Assembly: GCF_020400585.1 (NCBI RefSeq)
Contig: NZ_JAINVF010000002.1
Span: 248,001-312,000 of the forward strand
DNA length: 64,000 nucleotides
From: Streptomyces sp. NK08204
GTDB lineage: Bacteria; Actinomycetota; Actinomycetes; Streptomycetales; Streptomycetaceae
Reading direction: 5' to 3'
In this document: positions 52,749 to 62,202 of the stretch, one piece after another
How positions within the stretch are numbered: position 1 is the first letter of the stretch
How the letters are laid out: the number at the start of each line of letters is the position of its first letter
Made by a program: the position numbers and the translations under genes
The notes under the pieces: generated by a model
Database searches by the model: none
Told to the model about the DNA's origin: nothing
What the model saw: only the letters and a program-made list of their open reading frames with translations

Positions 52749-54355
52749 TTTAAGTCGTCGGTATCACTGCCGGTCACATCGCTGCGCAGCCGGAAACGCT
52801 GGAGCTTGCCGGTGGCGGTGCGCGGGAGCGCGTCGAGGAAGACGAACTCGCGCGGGCATTTGTAGGGCGCCAGCTCGCCCTTGAGGAAGGCGCGCAGCGC
52901 CGCCGGGTCGCGCCGGGCGCCGTCCCGGAGCACCGTGTAGGCCACGGCCACCTGACCGCGGGCCTCGTCCGGGCGGCCGACGACCGCCGTCTCGACCACG
53001 TCCGGGTGGCGCAGCAGCGCGTCCTCCACCTCCGGTCCGGCGATGTTGTACCCGGCCGAGATGATCATGTCGTCGGCGCGGGCCACATAGCGGAAGTAGC
53101 CGTCGGCATCGCGGACGTAGGTGTCGCCGGTGACGTTCCAGCCGCCCCGCACGTACTCGCGCTGCCGTGCGTCGGCGAGGTAGCGGCAGCCGACCGGCCC
53201 GCGCACGGCCAGCAGGCCGGGCTCCCCGTCGGGCACCGGCGCGCCGTCCGCGTCCTGGATCCGCGCCTGCCAGCCCGGCACCGGCACACCTGTGGTGCCC
53301 GGCCTGATGTGTTCGTCGGCGGCGGATATGAAGATGTGCAGCAGCTCGGTCGCGCCGATGCCGTTGATGACACGCAGGCCCGTGCGCTCGTGCCAGGCCC
53401 GCCAGGTGGCCGCGGGCAGGTTCTCCCCCGCCGACACACAGCGGCGCAGGGACGACAGGTCGTACCCGTCCAGCTCGTCCAGCATCGCTCGGTAGGCGGT
53501 CGGCGCGGTGAACAGGACCGAGACGCGGTGCTCGGCGACCGCGGGCAGCAGGTGCCGGGGACCGGCCTGTTCCAGGAGCAGGGCGCTGGCGCCGGCCCGC
53601 ATCGGAAAGATCACCAGGCCGCCGAGCCCGAAGGTGAAACCCAGCGGGGGACTGCCGGCGAAGATGTCGTCCCTATGGGGGCGCAGCACATGTCTGGAGA
53701 AGGTGTCCGCTATCGCCAGTACATCCCGGTGGAAGTGCATGCACCCTTTCGGGTGCCCCGTGGTGCCGGAGGTGAACGCGATCAGCGCGACGTCGTCGGC
53801 GGCGGTGTCGACGGCTTCGAAGGGGGTGCCGGGTGCCGGGCGGCGCAGCAGGTCGTCCGGGGCCTCACCGCCGTAGGCCGTGATGCGCAGCCCCGGGACC
53901 TGAGCCTTCGCCAGGTCGTCCACCACCCGGACGTCGCACAGCGCGTGCCGCACCTGGGCGATCTCGCAGATCGTCGCCAGTTCGTGCGGGCGTTGCTGGG
54001 CGAGCACGGTGACCGCGACCGCGCCCGCCTTCAGCACGGCCAGCCAGCAGGCGGCCAGCCACGGGCCGGTGGGGCCGCGCAGCAGGACCCGGTTGCCGGG
54101 GACGACACCCAGGGAGCCGGTGAGGACGTGGGCCAGCCGGTCGACATGCCCGCGCAGCTCGCCGTACGTCCACACCGCCCTGCCGGGGGTGCGGAAGACC
54201 GGGCGGTCCGGGTCGGCGTGGCCGAGGAGTTCCTCGGCGCAGTTCAGCCGGTCGGGGTACCGCAGGTCCGGCAGGTCGAAGCGCAGCTCGGGCCACTCGT
54301 CCGGCGGCGGTAGGTGGTCGCGCGCGAAGGTGTCGACGTGGGCCGAGACGTGCAT
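52745..54355 (-). CDS. Aryl-CoA ligase (2-aminobenzoate/benzoate-CoA ligase-like)
   Basis: 536 residues. ANL-superfamily motifs are IAFTSGTTGHPKGCMHFH (P-loop), NGIGATELLHIFIS, GGWNVTGDTYVRDADGYFRY, RADDMIISAGYNIAGPEVED, and the catalytic Lys near the end RTATGKLQRFRL. It adenylates an aromatic acid and transfers it to CoA. ATG 54355 is preferred over the longer frame to 54541, which would overlap the divergent promoter. It pairs with paaX and faces the acyl-CoA dehydrogenase. Confidence 0.92.
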   Translation of the reverse strand: MHVSAHVDTFARDHLPPPDEWPELRFDLPDLRYPDRLNCAEELLGHADPDRPVFRTPGRAVWTYGELRGHVDRLAHVLTGSLGVVPGNRVLLRGPTGPWLAACWLAVLKAGAVAVTVLAQQRPHELATICEIAQVRHALCDVRVVDDLAKAQVPGLRITAYGGEAPDDLLRRPAPGTPFEAVDTAADDVALIAFTSGTTGHPKGCMHFHRDVLAIADTFSRHVLRPHRDDIFAGSPPLGFTFGLGGLVIFPMRAGASALLLEQAGPRHLLPAVAEHRVSVLFTAPTAYRAMLDELDGYDLSSLRRCVSAGENLPAATWRAWHERTGLRVINGIGATELLHIFISAADEHIRPGTTGVPVPGWQARIQDADGAPVPDGEPGLLAVRGPVGCRYLADARQREYVRGGWNVTGDTYVRDADGYFRYVARADDMIISAGYNIAGPEVEDALLRHPDVVETAVVGRPDEARGQVAVAYTVLRDGARRDPAALRAFLKGELAPYKCPREFVFLDALPRTATGKLQRFRLRSDVTGSDTDDLK

Positions 54356-54389
54356 GGCGGTTCGCCCCCTTGCCGTGACAAGCGTCGAG

Positions 54390-54425
54390 ACGGGCGTCCT
54401 GGTGAGCACGGGCGTCCTGGTGGGC
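54390..54425. promoter_or_regulatory. 18-nt tandem direct repeat in the ligase/dehydrogenase promoter
   Basis: Two adjacent 18-nt units beginning acgggcgtcctggtg (17 of 18 identical) lie 35-70 bp upstream of the ligase start, in the divergent promoter region. A possible PaaX site, by position only. Confidence 0.35.
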
Positions 54426-54531
54426 TCGCCGTTCGAGCGTATCGTGTCGGTGACGGCAGTCAACTGTGCGCGATAACCTCGAGGGTGACGCGGAGGCGTC
54501 ACGGTGACCCGCCCCGGAGGGATGGCCGACA

Positions 54532-55674
54532 GTGCCCGCATTCTCGCTGGAACCGGAACAGAGCGCCTGGTGTGCCGAACTGCGCACCCTGGCCGCAGAA
54601 CGGCTCCGCCCGCTCGCCGACCAGGGAGAACCGGGCCGCGTCAACCGGGCCCTGCTCGCCGGACTCGGCCGACTGGGTCTGCTGGCCCGGCTGTTCACCT
54701 CGGGCGCGCTCGACCTGTGCCTGATGCGGGAGTCCCTCGCGCAGGGCTGCACCGAGGCCGAGACGGCGCTCGCCCTGCAGGGCCTGGGCGCCCATCCGGT
54801 GCACGCCCACGGCAGCGCCGCCCAGCGGGAGCGCTGGCTGCCCCGGGTCGCCGACGGCAGCGCCGTCGCCGCCTTCGCGCTGAGCGAGCCGGACGCCGGG
54901 TCGGACGCGGCCGCGCTGGCGCTCGCCGCCGAGCCGGACGGCAGCGGCTGGCGGCTCACCGGCGCCAAGCGGTGGATCTCCAACGCCCCCGAGGCCGACT
55001 TCTACACCGTCTTCGCGCGCACCACGCCCGGTGCCGGCGCCCGCGGCGTGACCGCCTTCCTCGTCCCCGCCGACCGGCCCGGACTCACCGGCCGCGCGCT
55101 GGAGATGCTCTGCCCGCACCCCATCGGTGCCCTCGACTTCGACGCCGTCCCGGTCACCGCCGACGACATGCTCGGCGAGGCCGACCGCGGCTTCGCCGTC
55201 GCCATGGGCACCCTCAACCTCTTCCGGCCCAGCGTCGGCGCCTTCGCGGTCGGCATGGCCCAGGCCGCGCTCACGGCGACGATCGCGCACACCCGCGAAC
55301 GGCACGCGTTCGGCGGCCCGTTGATGGACCTCCAGGCCGTCTCCCACCAGGTCGCCGAGATGGCGCTGCGTACCGAGGCGGCCCGGCTGATGGTGTACGC
55401 GGCGGCGACCGCCTACGACACCGGCGCGCCCGGGGTCCCCGGGCGGGCGGCGATGGCCAAGCTGCTGGCCACCGAGACCGCGCAGTACGTCGTCGACACT
55501 GCCGTCCAGCTGCACGGCGCCCGCGCCCTGAGCCGCGGCCACCTTCTCGAACACCTCTACCGCGAGGTGCGTGCCCCGCGCATCTACGAAGGTGCGAGCG
55601 AGGTCCAACGGGGGATCATCGCCAAAGAGTTGTACACGTCGTACGCCACGACACCCGACCGGGAGGCCAGGTGA
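54532..55674 (+). CDS. Acyl-CoA dehydrogenase family protein
   Basis: 380 residues: AAFALSEPDAGSDAAALALA (FAD contact), RLTGAKRWISNAPEADFYTV, the helix RHAFGGPLMDLQAVSHQVAE and the C-terminal YREVRAPRIYEGASEVQRGI with the position of the catalytic base (E of YEGASEVQ). It overlaps RidA by 4 nt. It is likely to oxidise an alicyclic or acyl-CoA intermediate after ring reduction or cleavage. GTG start. Confidence 0.92.
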   Translation: MPAFSLEPEQSAWCAELRTLAAERLRPLADQGEPGRVNRALLAGLGRLGLLARLFTSGALDLCLMRESLAQGCTEAETALALQGLGAHPVHAHGSAAQRERWLPRVADGSAVAAFALSEPDAGSDAAALALAAEPDGSGWRLTGAKRWISNAPEADFYTVFARTTPGAGARGVTAFLVPADRPGLTGRALEMLCPHPIGALDFDAVPVTADDMLGEADRGFAVAMGTLNLFRPSVGAFAVGMAQAALTATIAHTRERHAFGGPLMDLQAVSHQVAEMALRTEAARLMVYAAATAYDTGAPGVPGRAAMAKLLATETAQYVVDTAVQLHGARALSRGHLLEHLYREVRAPRIYEGASEVQRGIIAKELYTSYATTPDREAR

Positions 55675-56093
55675 CCACCGAGCGCGCCCATTCGCCCGAG
55701 CTGTCGCGCGTCAACCCGCCCGCCCTCTCGCGGCCCACCGGCTTCTCCCACGCCGTCGTCGCGACCGGCTCCCGGCTGGTGTTCCTGGCCGGCCAGACCG
55801 CCCTCGACGCCGACGGCAAGATCACCGGCGACACGCTGCCCGAGCAGTTCGAGCGGGCGCTCCGCAACCTGCTGGCCGCCCTGCGCGCGGCCGGCGGCAC
55901 ACCCGCCGACCTCGCCCGCGTCACCGTGTACGCCACCGACGTCGCCGACTACCGCGACTGTGCCCGTGAACTGGGCGGCGTCTGGCGTCGGCTGGCGGGG
56001 CGCGACTATCCGGCGATGGCGGTCGTGGAAGTCGTACGACTGTGGGACGAACAGGCCCTGGTGGAACTCGACGGCTTCGCCGTGCTGCCCTGA
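55671..56093 (+). CDS. RidA/YjgF/UK114-family deaminase
   Basis: 140 residues: PTGFSHAVVATGSRLVFLAG, then QTALDADGKITGD, the central FERALRNLLAALRAAGG and VTVYATDVADYRDCA, ending YPAMAVVEVVRLWDEQALVE. RidA proteins hydrolyse reactive enamines/imines. Its place after the dehydrogenase fits 2-aminobenzoyl-CoA breakdown, where enamine intermediates would arise. This is the best hint for a nitrogenous substrate (inference). Confidence 0.9.
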   Translation: MTTERAHSPELSRVNPPALSRPTGFSHAVVATGSRLVFLAGQTALDADGKITGDTLPEQFERALRNLLAALRAAGGTPADLARVTVYATDVADYRDCARELGGVWRRLAGRDYPAMAVVEVVRLWDEQALVELDGFAVLP

Positions 56094-56212
56094 CGGTCTG
56101 ATCCGACGCGTCGGCGAGGGAGCGACGGTCACCCCCCCGGCTGCGGCCGGCCGGTACCGGTGGTGGCCCCTGCCCCGCGAGACGGGAGGCGCCCCGTGCC
56201 CGCCCGCCTGCT

Positions 56213-56947
56213 TCAGTCCCGGGCGGGGCGGCGCAGCGTGGCCACGAACTTGTAGCGCGAGCCCCGGTAGACCGCGCGCACCCACTCCACCGGCGTGCCC
56301 TCGGTGTCCCGTGAGTGCCGGGACAGCAGCAGCATCGGCAGCCCCACGTCGGTGGCGAGGAACTGGGCCTCGCGCGGGGTCGCCAGCGAGGTCTCGATGG
56401 TCTCGTCCGCCTCGGCGAGACGGACGCCGTACACCTCGGCGAGGGCCGTGTACAGCGAGGGGCAGGTCGCCAGCGAGCGGCGCAGGCCGGGGAAGCGGCG
56501 CGCGGACAGGTGGGTCGTCTCGATGGCCATGGGTGCGCCGCCGGCGAGCCGCAGCCGCTCGATGCGCAGGACGCGTTCGCCGACGCCGATACCGAGCAGG
56601 CCCGACAGCCGCCGGCCGGCCGGGATCTCCCCGATGTCCAGCACCCGCGAGGCGGGTGTGAGGCCCTGGGCCCGCATGTCCTCGGTGTGCGAGGTCAGCT
56701 GGAGGGTCCGGTACAGCTTGGGCTGGGAGACGAAGGTGCCCTTGCCCTGGATCCGGTCCAGGCGTCCTTCGCCGACGAGTTCCTGCAGCGCCTGCCGGAC
56801 GGTGGTGCGCGAGGTGCCGAAGCGGACCGCGAGCAGACGTTCCGCGGGTACGGCCGCGCCGGGCTGCAGCGCCTCGGTGATCTGCAGGAGCTGCTGCTTG
56901 ATCCGGTAGTACTTCGGCACGCGCGCGGTGCTGACGTCGGTGGTCAT
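56213..56947 (-). CDS. DasR-like GntR/HutC-family regulator
   Basis: 244 residues. The GntR winged helix is [51 protein letters not shown]. The UTRA effector domain includes [40 protein letters not shown] and [19 protein letters not shown]. It is very like DasR, the GlcNAc-6-phosphate/GlcN-6-phosphate-responsive repressor. The divergent sugar operon has two dre-like sites. A paralogue rather than the global DasR is likely, because here it sits beside a second das-type operon. Confidence 0.9.
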   Translation of the reverse strand: MTTDVSTARVPKYYRIKQQLLQITEALQPGAAVPAERLLAVRFGTSRTTVRQALQELVGEGRLDRIQGKGTFVSQPKLYRTLQLTSHTEDMRAQGLTPASRVLDIGEIPAGRRLSGLLGIGVGERVLRIERLRLAGGAPMAIETTHLSARRFPGLRRSLATCPSLYTALAEVYGVRLAEADETIETSLATPREAQFLATDVGLPMLLLSRHSRDTEGTPVEWVRAVYRGSRYKFVATLRRPARD

Positions 56948-57043
56948 GCCTGCCTTCCTGGGTCGGCGAAAAGGGGCGAACGCGCTCCGGTGACTTTCTC
57001 GTAACGGCCGGGACCGGCTTGAGGAACCACCCTTGACACTCCA

Positions 57044-57059
57044 AAAGGTCTAGGCCAAG
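57044..57059. promoter_or_regulatory. dre-like DasR box 1
   Basis: aaaggtctaggccaag keeps the GGTCTAG-CCA core of the dre consensus actggtctagaccagt (10 of 16). It lies just after a TTGACA -35-like hexamer (57033-57038), so a bound repressor would block the promoter. Confidence 0.6.
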
Positions 57060-57068
57060 CTCCACCGT

Positions 57069-57084
57069 ACTGGTCTACACCATT
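57069..57084. promoter_or_regulatory. dre-like DasR box 2
   Basis: actggtctacaccatt matches the dre consensus at 14 of 16 positions. It lies 25 bp (centre to centre) from box 1 in the divergent regulator/operon region. Confidence 0.78.
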
Positions 57085-57179
57085 AGTGGCCAGGTCCCGA
57101 GCCCTACGTGCAACAGCGACGTGCGCAGGTCAACCGCCGAGGGCGTGGGGGGTCAGTGGCATCCCTTGAGGAGGGTGGC

Positions 57180-58463
57180 GTGAAGCGCAAGCTCGCAGCC
57201 GCGATCGTGATCGCAGGCATGATGGTCTCCGTCGCGGCGTGTGGCGGGGACGACAAGGGCAACGACAGCGGCAAGAACGCGGGGCCGGACAGCTTCAAGG
57301 GGCAGACGCTGACGGTCTGGACGATGGACGGCTCGGCGCCGCCGCAGTGGACCAAGGACGTCCGGGCCGCCTTCGAGAAGAAGACCGGCGCGAAGCTGAA
57401 GTTCGAGATCCAGAAGTGGGACGGGATCCAGCAGAAGATCACCACCGCCCTCTCGGAGTCCAACCCGCCGGACGTCATCGAGATCGGCAACACCCAGACC
57501 CCGGCCTACGCGGCCACCGGAGGTCTCGCCGAACTCGGCGACCTCAAGCGGCAGATCGGCGCCGACTGGACGCCGTCCGTCTCCCGGTCCTCCGTCTACG
57601 AGGGCAAGCAGTACGCCGCGCCCTGGTACTTCGCCAACCGCGTCGTCATCTACAACAAGAAGATCTGGGCCAAGGCCGGCATCAAGGGCACCCCGAAGAC
57701 CCGCGACGAGTTCTTCAAGGACCTCGACACCATCGGCAAGAAGACCGACGCCGAGCCGCTCTACCTGCCCGGCCAGAACTGGTACTTCTTCGACGGCCTG
57801 ACCGTCGGCCAGGGCGCCGACCTGGTGAAGAAGGACGGCGACAGGTACGTCTCCAACCTCGCCGACCCCAAGGTCTCCGCGGCCATGGAGATCTACAAGA
57901 AGTACGCCTCCTACTCCAAGGCCCCGAAGGACAAGGACGAGGCCACCCCGCAGCAGGCGACGGTCTTCGCCAAGGGGAAGACCGGCGCGTTCATCGGCAT
58001 GGGCTGGGAGGCCGCCACCGCCGTCCAGGCCAACAAGGCCATCGAGAAGGACCTCGGCTACTTCACCATCCCGGGCGCCACCGCCGACAAGCCCGAGGGC
58101 GTCTTCCTCGGCGGCTCCAACCTCGCCGTCGCCCAGGGCAGCGAGAAGCAGGCCCTCGCCGAGGAGTTCCTGAAGATCGCCCTGTCCGACCGGTTCGAGG
58201 GAGAACTGGCCGAGCTCAGCGGCAACGTCCCGAACAAGAAGTCCCTGGAGACCAGCCTCAAGGGCAACGCCGCCGCCGAGGCCGCGGCCCCCGGCGCCGC
58301 GGTCGGCGGCACGACCCCGCTGATCCCCGAGTGGGCCGCGGTGGAGAACACCCCGAACCCGATCAAGTCCTACATGACCGCTGTCCTGAACGGTAAGTCC
58401 CCGGCGGACGCGGCGAAGCAGGTCGAGGGCGAGATCAACAAGCGCCTGGCCCAGCAGAACTGA
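57180..58463 (+). CDS. Sugar ABC transporter substrate-binding lipoprotein (DasA-like)
   Basis: 427 residues. The signal peptide VKRKLAAAIVIAGMMVSVAA ends at lipobox Cys-Gly (Cys about 21). The rest is a family 1 extracellular binding protein: LTVWTMDGSAPPQWTKDVRA, ESNPPDVIEIGNTQTPAYAA, GWEAATAVQANK. GTG 57180 is chosen for the GAGGAGG site and the signal peptide; the longer frame is not credible. It probably binds N,N'-diacetylchitobiose or GlcNAc, judged from the DasR boxes and the hexosaminidase. Confidence 0.92.
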   Translation: MKRKLAAAIVIAGMMVSVAACGGDDKGNDSGKNAGPDSFKGQTLTVWTMDGSAPPQWTKDVRAAFEKKTGAKLKFEIQKWDGIQQKITTALSESNPPDVIEIGNTQTPAYAATGGLAELGDLKRQIGADWTPSVSRSSVYEGKQYAAPWYFANRVVIYNKKIWAKAGIKGTPKTRDEFFKDLDTIGKKTDAEPLYLPGQNWYFFDGLTVGQGADLVKKDGDRYVSNLADPKVSAAMEIYKKYASYSKAPKDKDEATPQQATVFAKGKTGAFIGMGWEAATAVQANKAIEKDLGYFTIPGATADKPEGVFLGGSNLAVAQGSEKQALAEEFLKIALSDRFEGELAELSGNVPNKKSLETSLKGNAAAEAAAPGAAVGGTTPLIPEWAAVENTPNPIKSYMTAVLNGKSPADAAKQVEGEINKRLAQQN

Positions 58464-58473
58464 TGACCCGCGC

Positions 58474-58502
58474 CGGGGGTGCCGGACCACGGCACCCCCG
58501 GC
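58474..58502 (+). terminator. Intra-operon hairpin after the binding-protein gene
   Basis: A perfect 12-bp stem (ccgggggtgccg / cggcacccccgg) with a 5-nt loop between the binding protein and the first permease. It probably acts as an attenuator or mRNA stabiliser giving more binding protein than permease. Confidence 0.65.
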
Positions 58503-58522
58503 CACGGAAGAGACGGCAACTC

Positions 58523-59521
58523 ATGTCAGTGCAGACCGAAGGCACGGACACGGCCGGGGCGCCCGCTGTCCGCAAGACCCGGGTACCGGCGTCAGGAAGA
58601 GGTGAGGACGCCGTGTCCAGGGCCTCGGCCGGCCGCCGCCCCGCCGCCCCCTACCTGCTCCTGCTGCCCGCGCTGCTGGCCACCCTGATCCTGCTCGGCT
58701 GGCCGCTGGTGAAGAACGGCATGCTGTCGCTGCAGAACCTCAACCCGCGCCAGCTCATCCAGCACCTCACCGAGTGGAACGGCGTCGACAACTACAAAGA
58801 GGTCCTGACCGGTTCGGACTTCTGGAAGGTCGTCGAGCGCTCGGTGTTCTTCACCGCCGCCAACGTGGTCCTGATCATGCTGCTCGGCACCCTGACCGGC
58901 CTGCTGCTGGCCCGCCTCGGCAAGAAGATGCGGCTGCTGCTCCTGCTGGGCCTCGTCCTCGCCTGGGCCATGCCCGTCATCGCGGCCACCACCGTCTACC
59001 AGTGGCTGTTCGCCCAGCGCTTCGGCGTCGTCAACTGGGCACTGGACAGGCTCGGCTGGCACTCCATGGCCGACCACAACTGGCTCGCCACCCAGTTCTC
59101 CACCTTCTCGGTGATCACCCTGCTGATCGTCTGGCAGTCGATCCCCTTCGTGGCGATCAACCTGTACGCGGCCACCACCACGATCCCCAGGGAGCTGTAC
59201 GAGGCCGCCTCGCTCGACGGCGCAGGCGCCTGGAAGAGCTTCACCTCGGTGACCCTGCCCTTCCTGCGGCCCTTCCTGTACGCCACGACCTTCCTCGAGG
59301 TCATCTGGGTCTTCAAGGCGTTCCCGCAGGTCTTCGCGCTGAACGAGGGCGGCCCCGACCGCCTCACCGAGACCCTGCCGGTCTACGCCTACGTCGAGGG
59401 CGTCGGCAACCAGCACTTCGGCGTCGGCGCGGCGATCTCGTTCCTGACCATCCTGGTCCTGCTCGTCATCACCTCGTACTACCTGCGCATGGTGCTCAAG
59501 CAAGAGGAGGACGAGCTGTGA
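58523..59521 (+). CDS. Sugar ABC transporter permease (DasB-like)
   Basis: 332 residues, six hydrophobic helices after a polar N-terminal 45 residues. The EAA loop is reflected in YEAASLDGAGAWKSFTSVTL, then PFLRPFLYATTFLEVIWVFK. The ATG at 58523 has GGAAGAGA upstream; the longer frame has none. Overlaps the second permease by 4 nt. Confidence 0.91.
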   Translation: MSVQTEGTDTAGAPAVRKTRVPASGRGEDAVSRASAGRRPAAPYLLLLPALLATLILLGWPLVKNGMLSLQNLNPRQLIQHLTEWNGVDNYKEVLTGSDFWKVVERSVFFTAANVVLIMLLGTLTGLLLARLGKKMRLLLLLGLVLAWAMPVIAATTVYQWLFAQRFGVVNWALDRLGWHSMADHNWLATQFSTFSVITLLIVWQSIPFVAINLYAATTTIPRELYEAASLDGAGAWKSFTSVTLPFLRPFLYATTFLEVIWVFKAFPQVFALNEGGPDRLTETLPVYAYVEGVGNQHFGVGAAISFLTILVLLVITSYYLRMVLKQEEDEL

Positions 59522-60348
59522 AGCGCTCACTCTTCGGACGTATCTGGCCGGGCGCGACCGCCGTCGTCCTCTTCGCCGGCTTCGCGTTCCCCGTCTACTG
59601 GATGATCGCCACGGCCTTCAAGCCCACCGGCGACATCGTCACCGACAATCCCGTCTGGTTCCCCACCGACGTCACTCTCAGCCACTTCAAGAAGGCGGTC
59701 GACGCCGACCACTTCTGGACCCTGGTCGCCAACTCCGTCACCGTCACCGTCTGTTCGGTGCTGCTGTCCCTCGTCATCGCCCTGTTCGCCGCCTTTGCCC
59801 TGGCCCGGATGCGGTTCCGGGGCCGGCGCGGCTTCATCGTGACCTTCATGCTGGCGCAGATGGCGCCCTGGGAAGTCATGATCATCGCCATCTACATGCT
59901 GGTCCGCGACAACGACATGCTCGACAGCCTGGTCCCGCTCACCGTCTTCTACACGATGATGGTCCTGCCCCTGACCATCCTGACGCTGCGCGGCTACGTG
60001 GCCGCAGTGCCGAAGGAACTGGAGGAGTCCGCGATGGTCGACGGGTGCACCCGCACCCAGGCCTTCGTCAAGGTGATCTTCCCGCTGCTGGCGCCCGGCC
60101 TGATGGCCACCTCGCTGTTCGGCTTCATCACCGCCTGGAACGAGTTCCCGCTCGTCCTGATCCTCAACAAGGACATCGAGAAGCAGACCCTGCCGCTGTG
60201 GCTCTCCCAGTTCCAGACCGCCTTCGGCGACGACTGGGGCGCCACGATGGCCGCCTCGTCCCTGTTCGCACTGCCCATCCTGATCCTGTTCATCTTCCTG
60301 CAACGCAGGGCGGTCAGCGGTCTGACCGACGGCGCCGTGAAGGGATGA
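59518..60348 (+). CDS. Sugar ABC transporter permease (DasC-like)
   Basis: 276 residues, six helices, with EAA motif LEESAMVDGCTRTQAFVKVI (about residue 170) and FITAWNEFPLVLILNKD. The GTG start overlaps the preceding stop. No ATPase gene is present; in Streptomyces the multiplexing ATPase MsiK encoded elsewhere normally serves such permeases. Confidence 0.91.
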   Translation: MKRSLFGRIWPGATAVVLFAGFAFPVYWMIATAFKPTGDIVTDNPVWFPTDVTLSHFKKAVDADHFWTLVANSVTVTVCSVLLSLVIALFAAFALARMRFRGRRGFIVTFMLAQMAPWEVMIIAIYMLVRDNDMLDSLVPLTVFYTMMVLPLTILTLRGYVAAVPKELEESAMVDGCTRTQAFVKVIFPLLAPGLMATSLFGFITAWNEFPLVLILNKDIEKQTLPLWLSQFQTAFGDDWGATMAASSLFALPILILFIFLQRRAVSGLTDGAVKG

Positions 60349-60355
60349 CGTCTCC

Positions 60356-61876
60356 ATGACAGCACCGACAACACTCGCCACCACCGCATCCGACAGCGGC
60401 TCCGCCGCGGGCGACACCCTCACCCGCGACGCCCTCGCGGTGCTGCAGCCGGGATTCGACGGCACCACCGCCCCCGACTGGGTGCGCCGCCGTCTCGGCG
60501 AAGGGCTCGCCTCCGTCGCCCTGTTCGGCCGGAACGTCGTCACCGAGGAGCAGGTCACCGCGCTGACGGCCCAGTTGCGCGCCGAACGCGAGGACCTGCT
60601 GGTGGCCATCGACGAGGAGAGCGGCGACGTCACCCGCCTGGAGGTGCGCACCGGCTCCTCCTTCCCCGGCAGCCACGCCCTCGGCGCCGTCGACGACCCC
60701 GGCCTCACCCGGGGCGTGGCCCGCGAGCTGGGCCGGCGCCTCGCCGCCTGCGGTGTCAACTTCGACTGGGCGCCCTCCGCCGACGTCAACGCCAACCCCG
60801 ACAACCCCGTCATCGGGGTCCGCTCCTTCGGCGCGGGCACCGAGCTGGTGGCCCGGCACACCGCCGCCTGGATCGAGGGCCTGCAGTCCACCGGCGTCGC
60901 CGCCTGCACCAAGCACTTCCCGGGCCACGGCGACACGGGCGTCGACTCCCACCACGCCCTCCCGCGCATCGACGTCGACGCGGACACCCTGCACGCCCGC
61001 GAACTGGCCCCCTTCCGTGCCGCCATCGAGGCCGGCACCCGAGCGGTCATGAGCGCGCACATCCTCGTACCCGCCCTCGACCCGGACCGCCCCGGCACCC
61101 TCTCCCGCCGGGTGCTCACCGAACTGCTGCGCGGCGAACTCGGCTACCAGGGCCTGATCGTCACCGACGGCATGGAGATGCGCGCCGTCTCCGCCGCCTA
61201 CGGCCTGGAGCGCGGCGCGGTCCTCGCGATCGCGGCCGGCGCCGATGCCATCTGCGTGGGCGGCGGCCTGTGCGACGAGGCCACGGTCCTCGGGCTCCGG
61301 GACGCGCTCGTGACCGCCGTACGCACCGGCGATCTGCCCGAGGAACGGCTGGCCGACGCCGCCGCCCGGGTGCGCGGCCTCGCCGCCTGGACCGCCGCGG
61401 CCCGCACCGCCACCGGGACGGTGCCCCCCGAGCCGGAGATCGGCCTGACGGCGGCCCGCCGCGCCCTGCGGGTCACCCGCACCGCAGCCGCCGAGCCGGT
61501 CGACGGGCCGGTGTACGTCGCCCGGTTCGACCCGGCACCCAACATCGCCGTCGGCGCCGAGACCCCGTGGGGCGTGGCCGCCGAGCTGCAGCGACTGCTG
61601 CCCGGCACCACCGCGGGTTCCTTCACCGGGGCCCGGGCGGGCGCCGCGGCCCTGGCGGCGGCGGACGGCCGCCGGATCGTCGCCGTCGTCCGCGACGAAC
61701 ACCGCCACGACTGGATGCGCGCCGCCCTCGACACCCTGCTCGCCGCCCGCCCCGACACGATCGTGGTCGAAATGGGCCTGCCCCAGGCCCCGCCGCGCGG
61801 CGCCCTGCACATCGCCACCCACGGCGCGGCCCGCGTGTGCGGTACCGCTGCCGCGGAGGCCGTCCTCACCGGCTGA
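60356..61876 (+). CDS. GH3 beta-N-acetylhexosaminidase (DasD/NagZ-like)
   Basis: 506 residues without a signal peptide. The NagZ-type motif is TKHFPGHGDTGVDSHHALPR (about 182-201), in which Asp/His form the catalytic dyad, and the nucleophile Asp is in LIVTDGMEM (about 265). A C-terminal domain follows. It cleaves imported chito-oligosaccharides to GlcNAc in the cytoplasm, completing the das-like operon. A strong terminator follows. Confidence 0.92.
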   Translation: MTAPTTLATTASDSGSAAGDTLTRDALAVLQPGFDGTTAPDWVRRRLGEGLASVALFGRNVVTEEQVTALTAQLRAEREDLLVAIDEESGDVTRLEVRTGSSFPGSHALGAVDDPGLTRGVARELGRRLAACGVNFDWAPSADVNANPDNPVIGVRSFGAGTELVARHTAAWIEGLQSTGVAACTKHFPGHGDTGVDSHHALPRIDVDADTLHARELAPFRAAIEAGTRAVMSAHILVPALDPDRPGTLSRRVLTELLRGELGYQGLIVTDGMEMRAVSAAYGLERGAVLAIAAGADAICVGGGLCDEATVLGLRDALVTAVRTGDLPEERLADAAARVRGLAAWTAAARTATGTVPPEPEIGLTAARRALRVTRTAAAEPVDGPVYVARFDPAPNIAVGAETPWGVAAELQRLLPGTTAGSFTGARAGAAALAAADGRRIVAVVRDEHRHDWMRAALDTLLAARPDTIVVEMGLPQAPPRGALHIATHGAARVCGTAAAEAVLTG

Positions 61877-61889
61877 CCCGGCACCCCCC

Positions 61890-61925
61890 GGCCGGCCGCC
61901 CGCCTCACCGTGCGGGCGGCCGGCC
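61890..61925 (+). terminator. Terminator of the das-like operon
   Basis: A perfect 14-bp stem (ggccggccgcccgc / gcgggcggccggcc) with an 8-nt loop, 14 bp after the stop. Confidence 0.82.
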
Positions 61926-62017
61926 GTATGCGGGGTATCCGCGTCCAGACGCGACGGGTGGTCGACGACGACGTTGCCGTCGGGGCCCCGGCCCACTTCT
62001 TCCGTTCCCCGCCCCGG

Positions 62018-62150
62018 TCACGCTTCGCCGACCGGTGCTGTCAGCACCGCGCGGACCGTCTTGCCGCTGGGCGGGTAGGGGACGGTGTCCCAGTGGTCGG
62101 CCAGCGGGCGACGGCCCCCGGCCGGGTCGCGCCCGCAGGGGCAGAGCAGG
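62018..62150 (-). pseudogene. Orphan 3' fragment of a HATPase gene
   Basis: On the minus strand the frame reads LADHWDTVPYPPSGKTVRAV and ends at 62018. 62052-62104 matches 63288-63340, the 3' end of the complete HATPase gene, at 52 of 53 positions, and looser similarity extends to about 62150. No upstream part of the gene exists here, so this is a duplicated tail that borders the toxin locus. Confidence 0.75.
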
Positions 62151-62202
62151 CCGGGAGCCGGAATCCGCCATGCCGCCGCCTCCTACCGGCGATACTGGAC
62201 GC

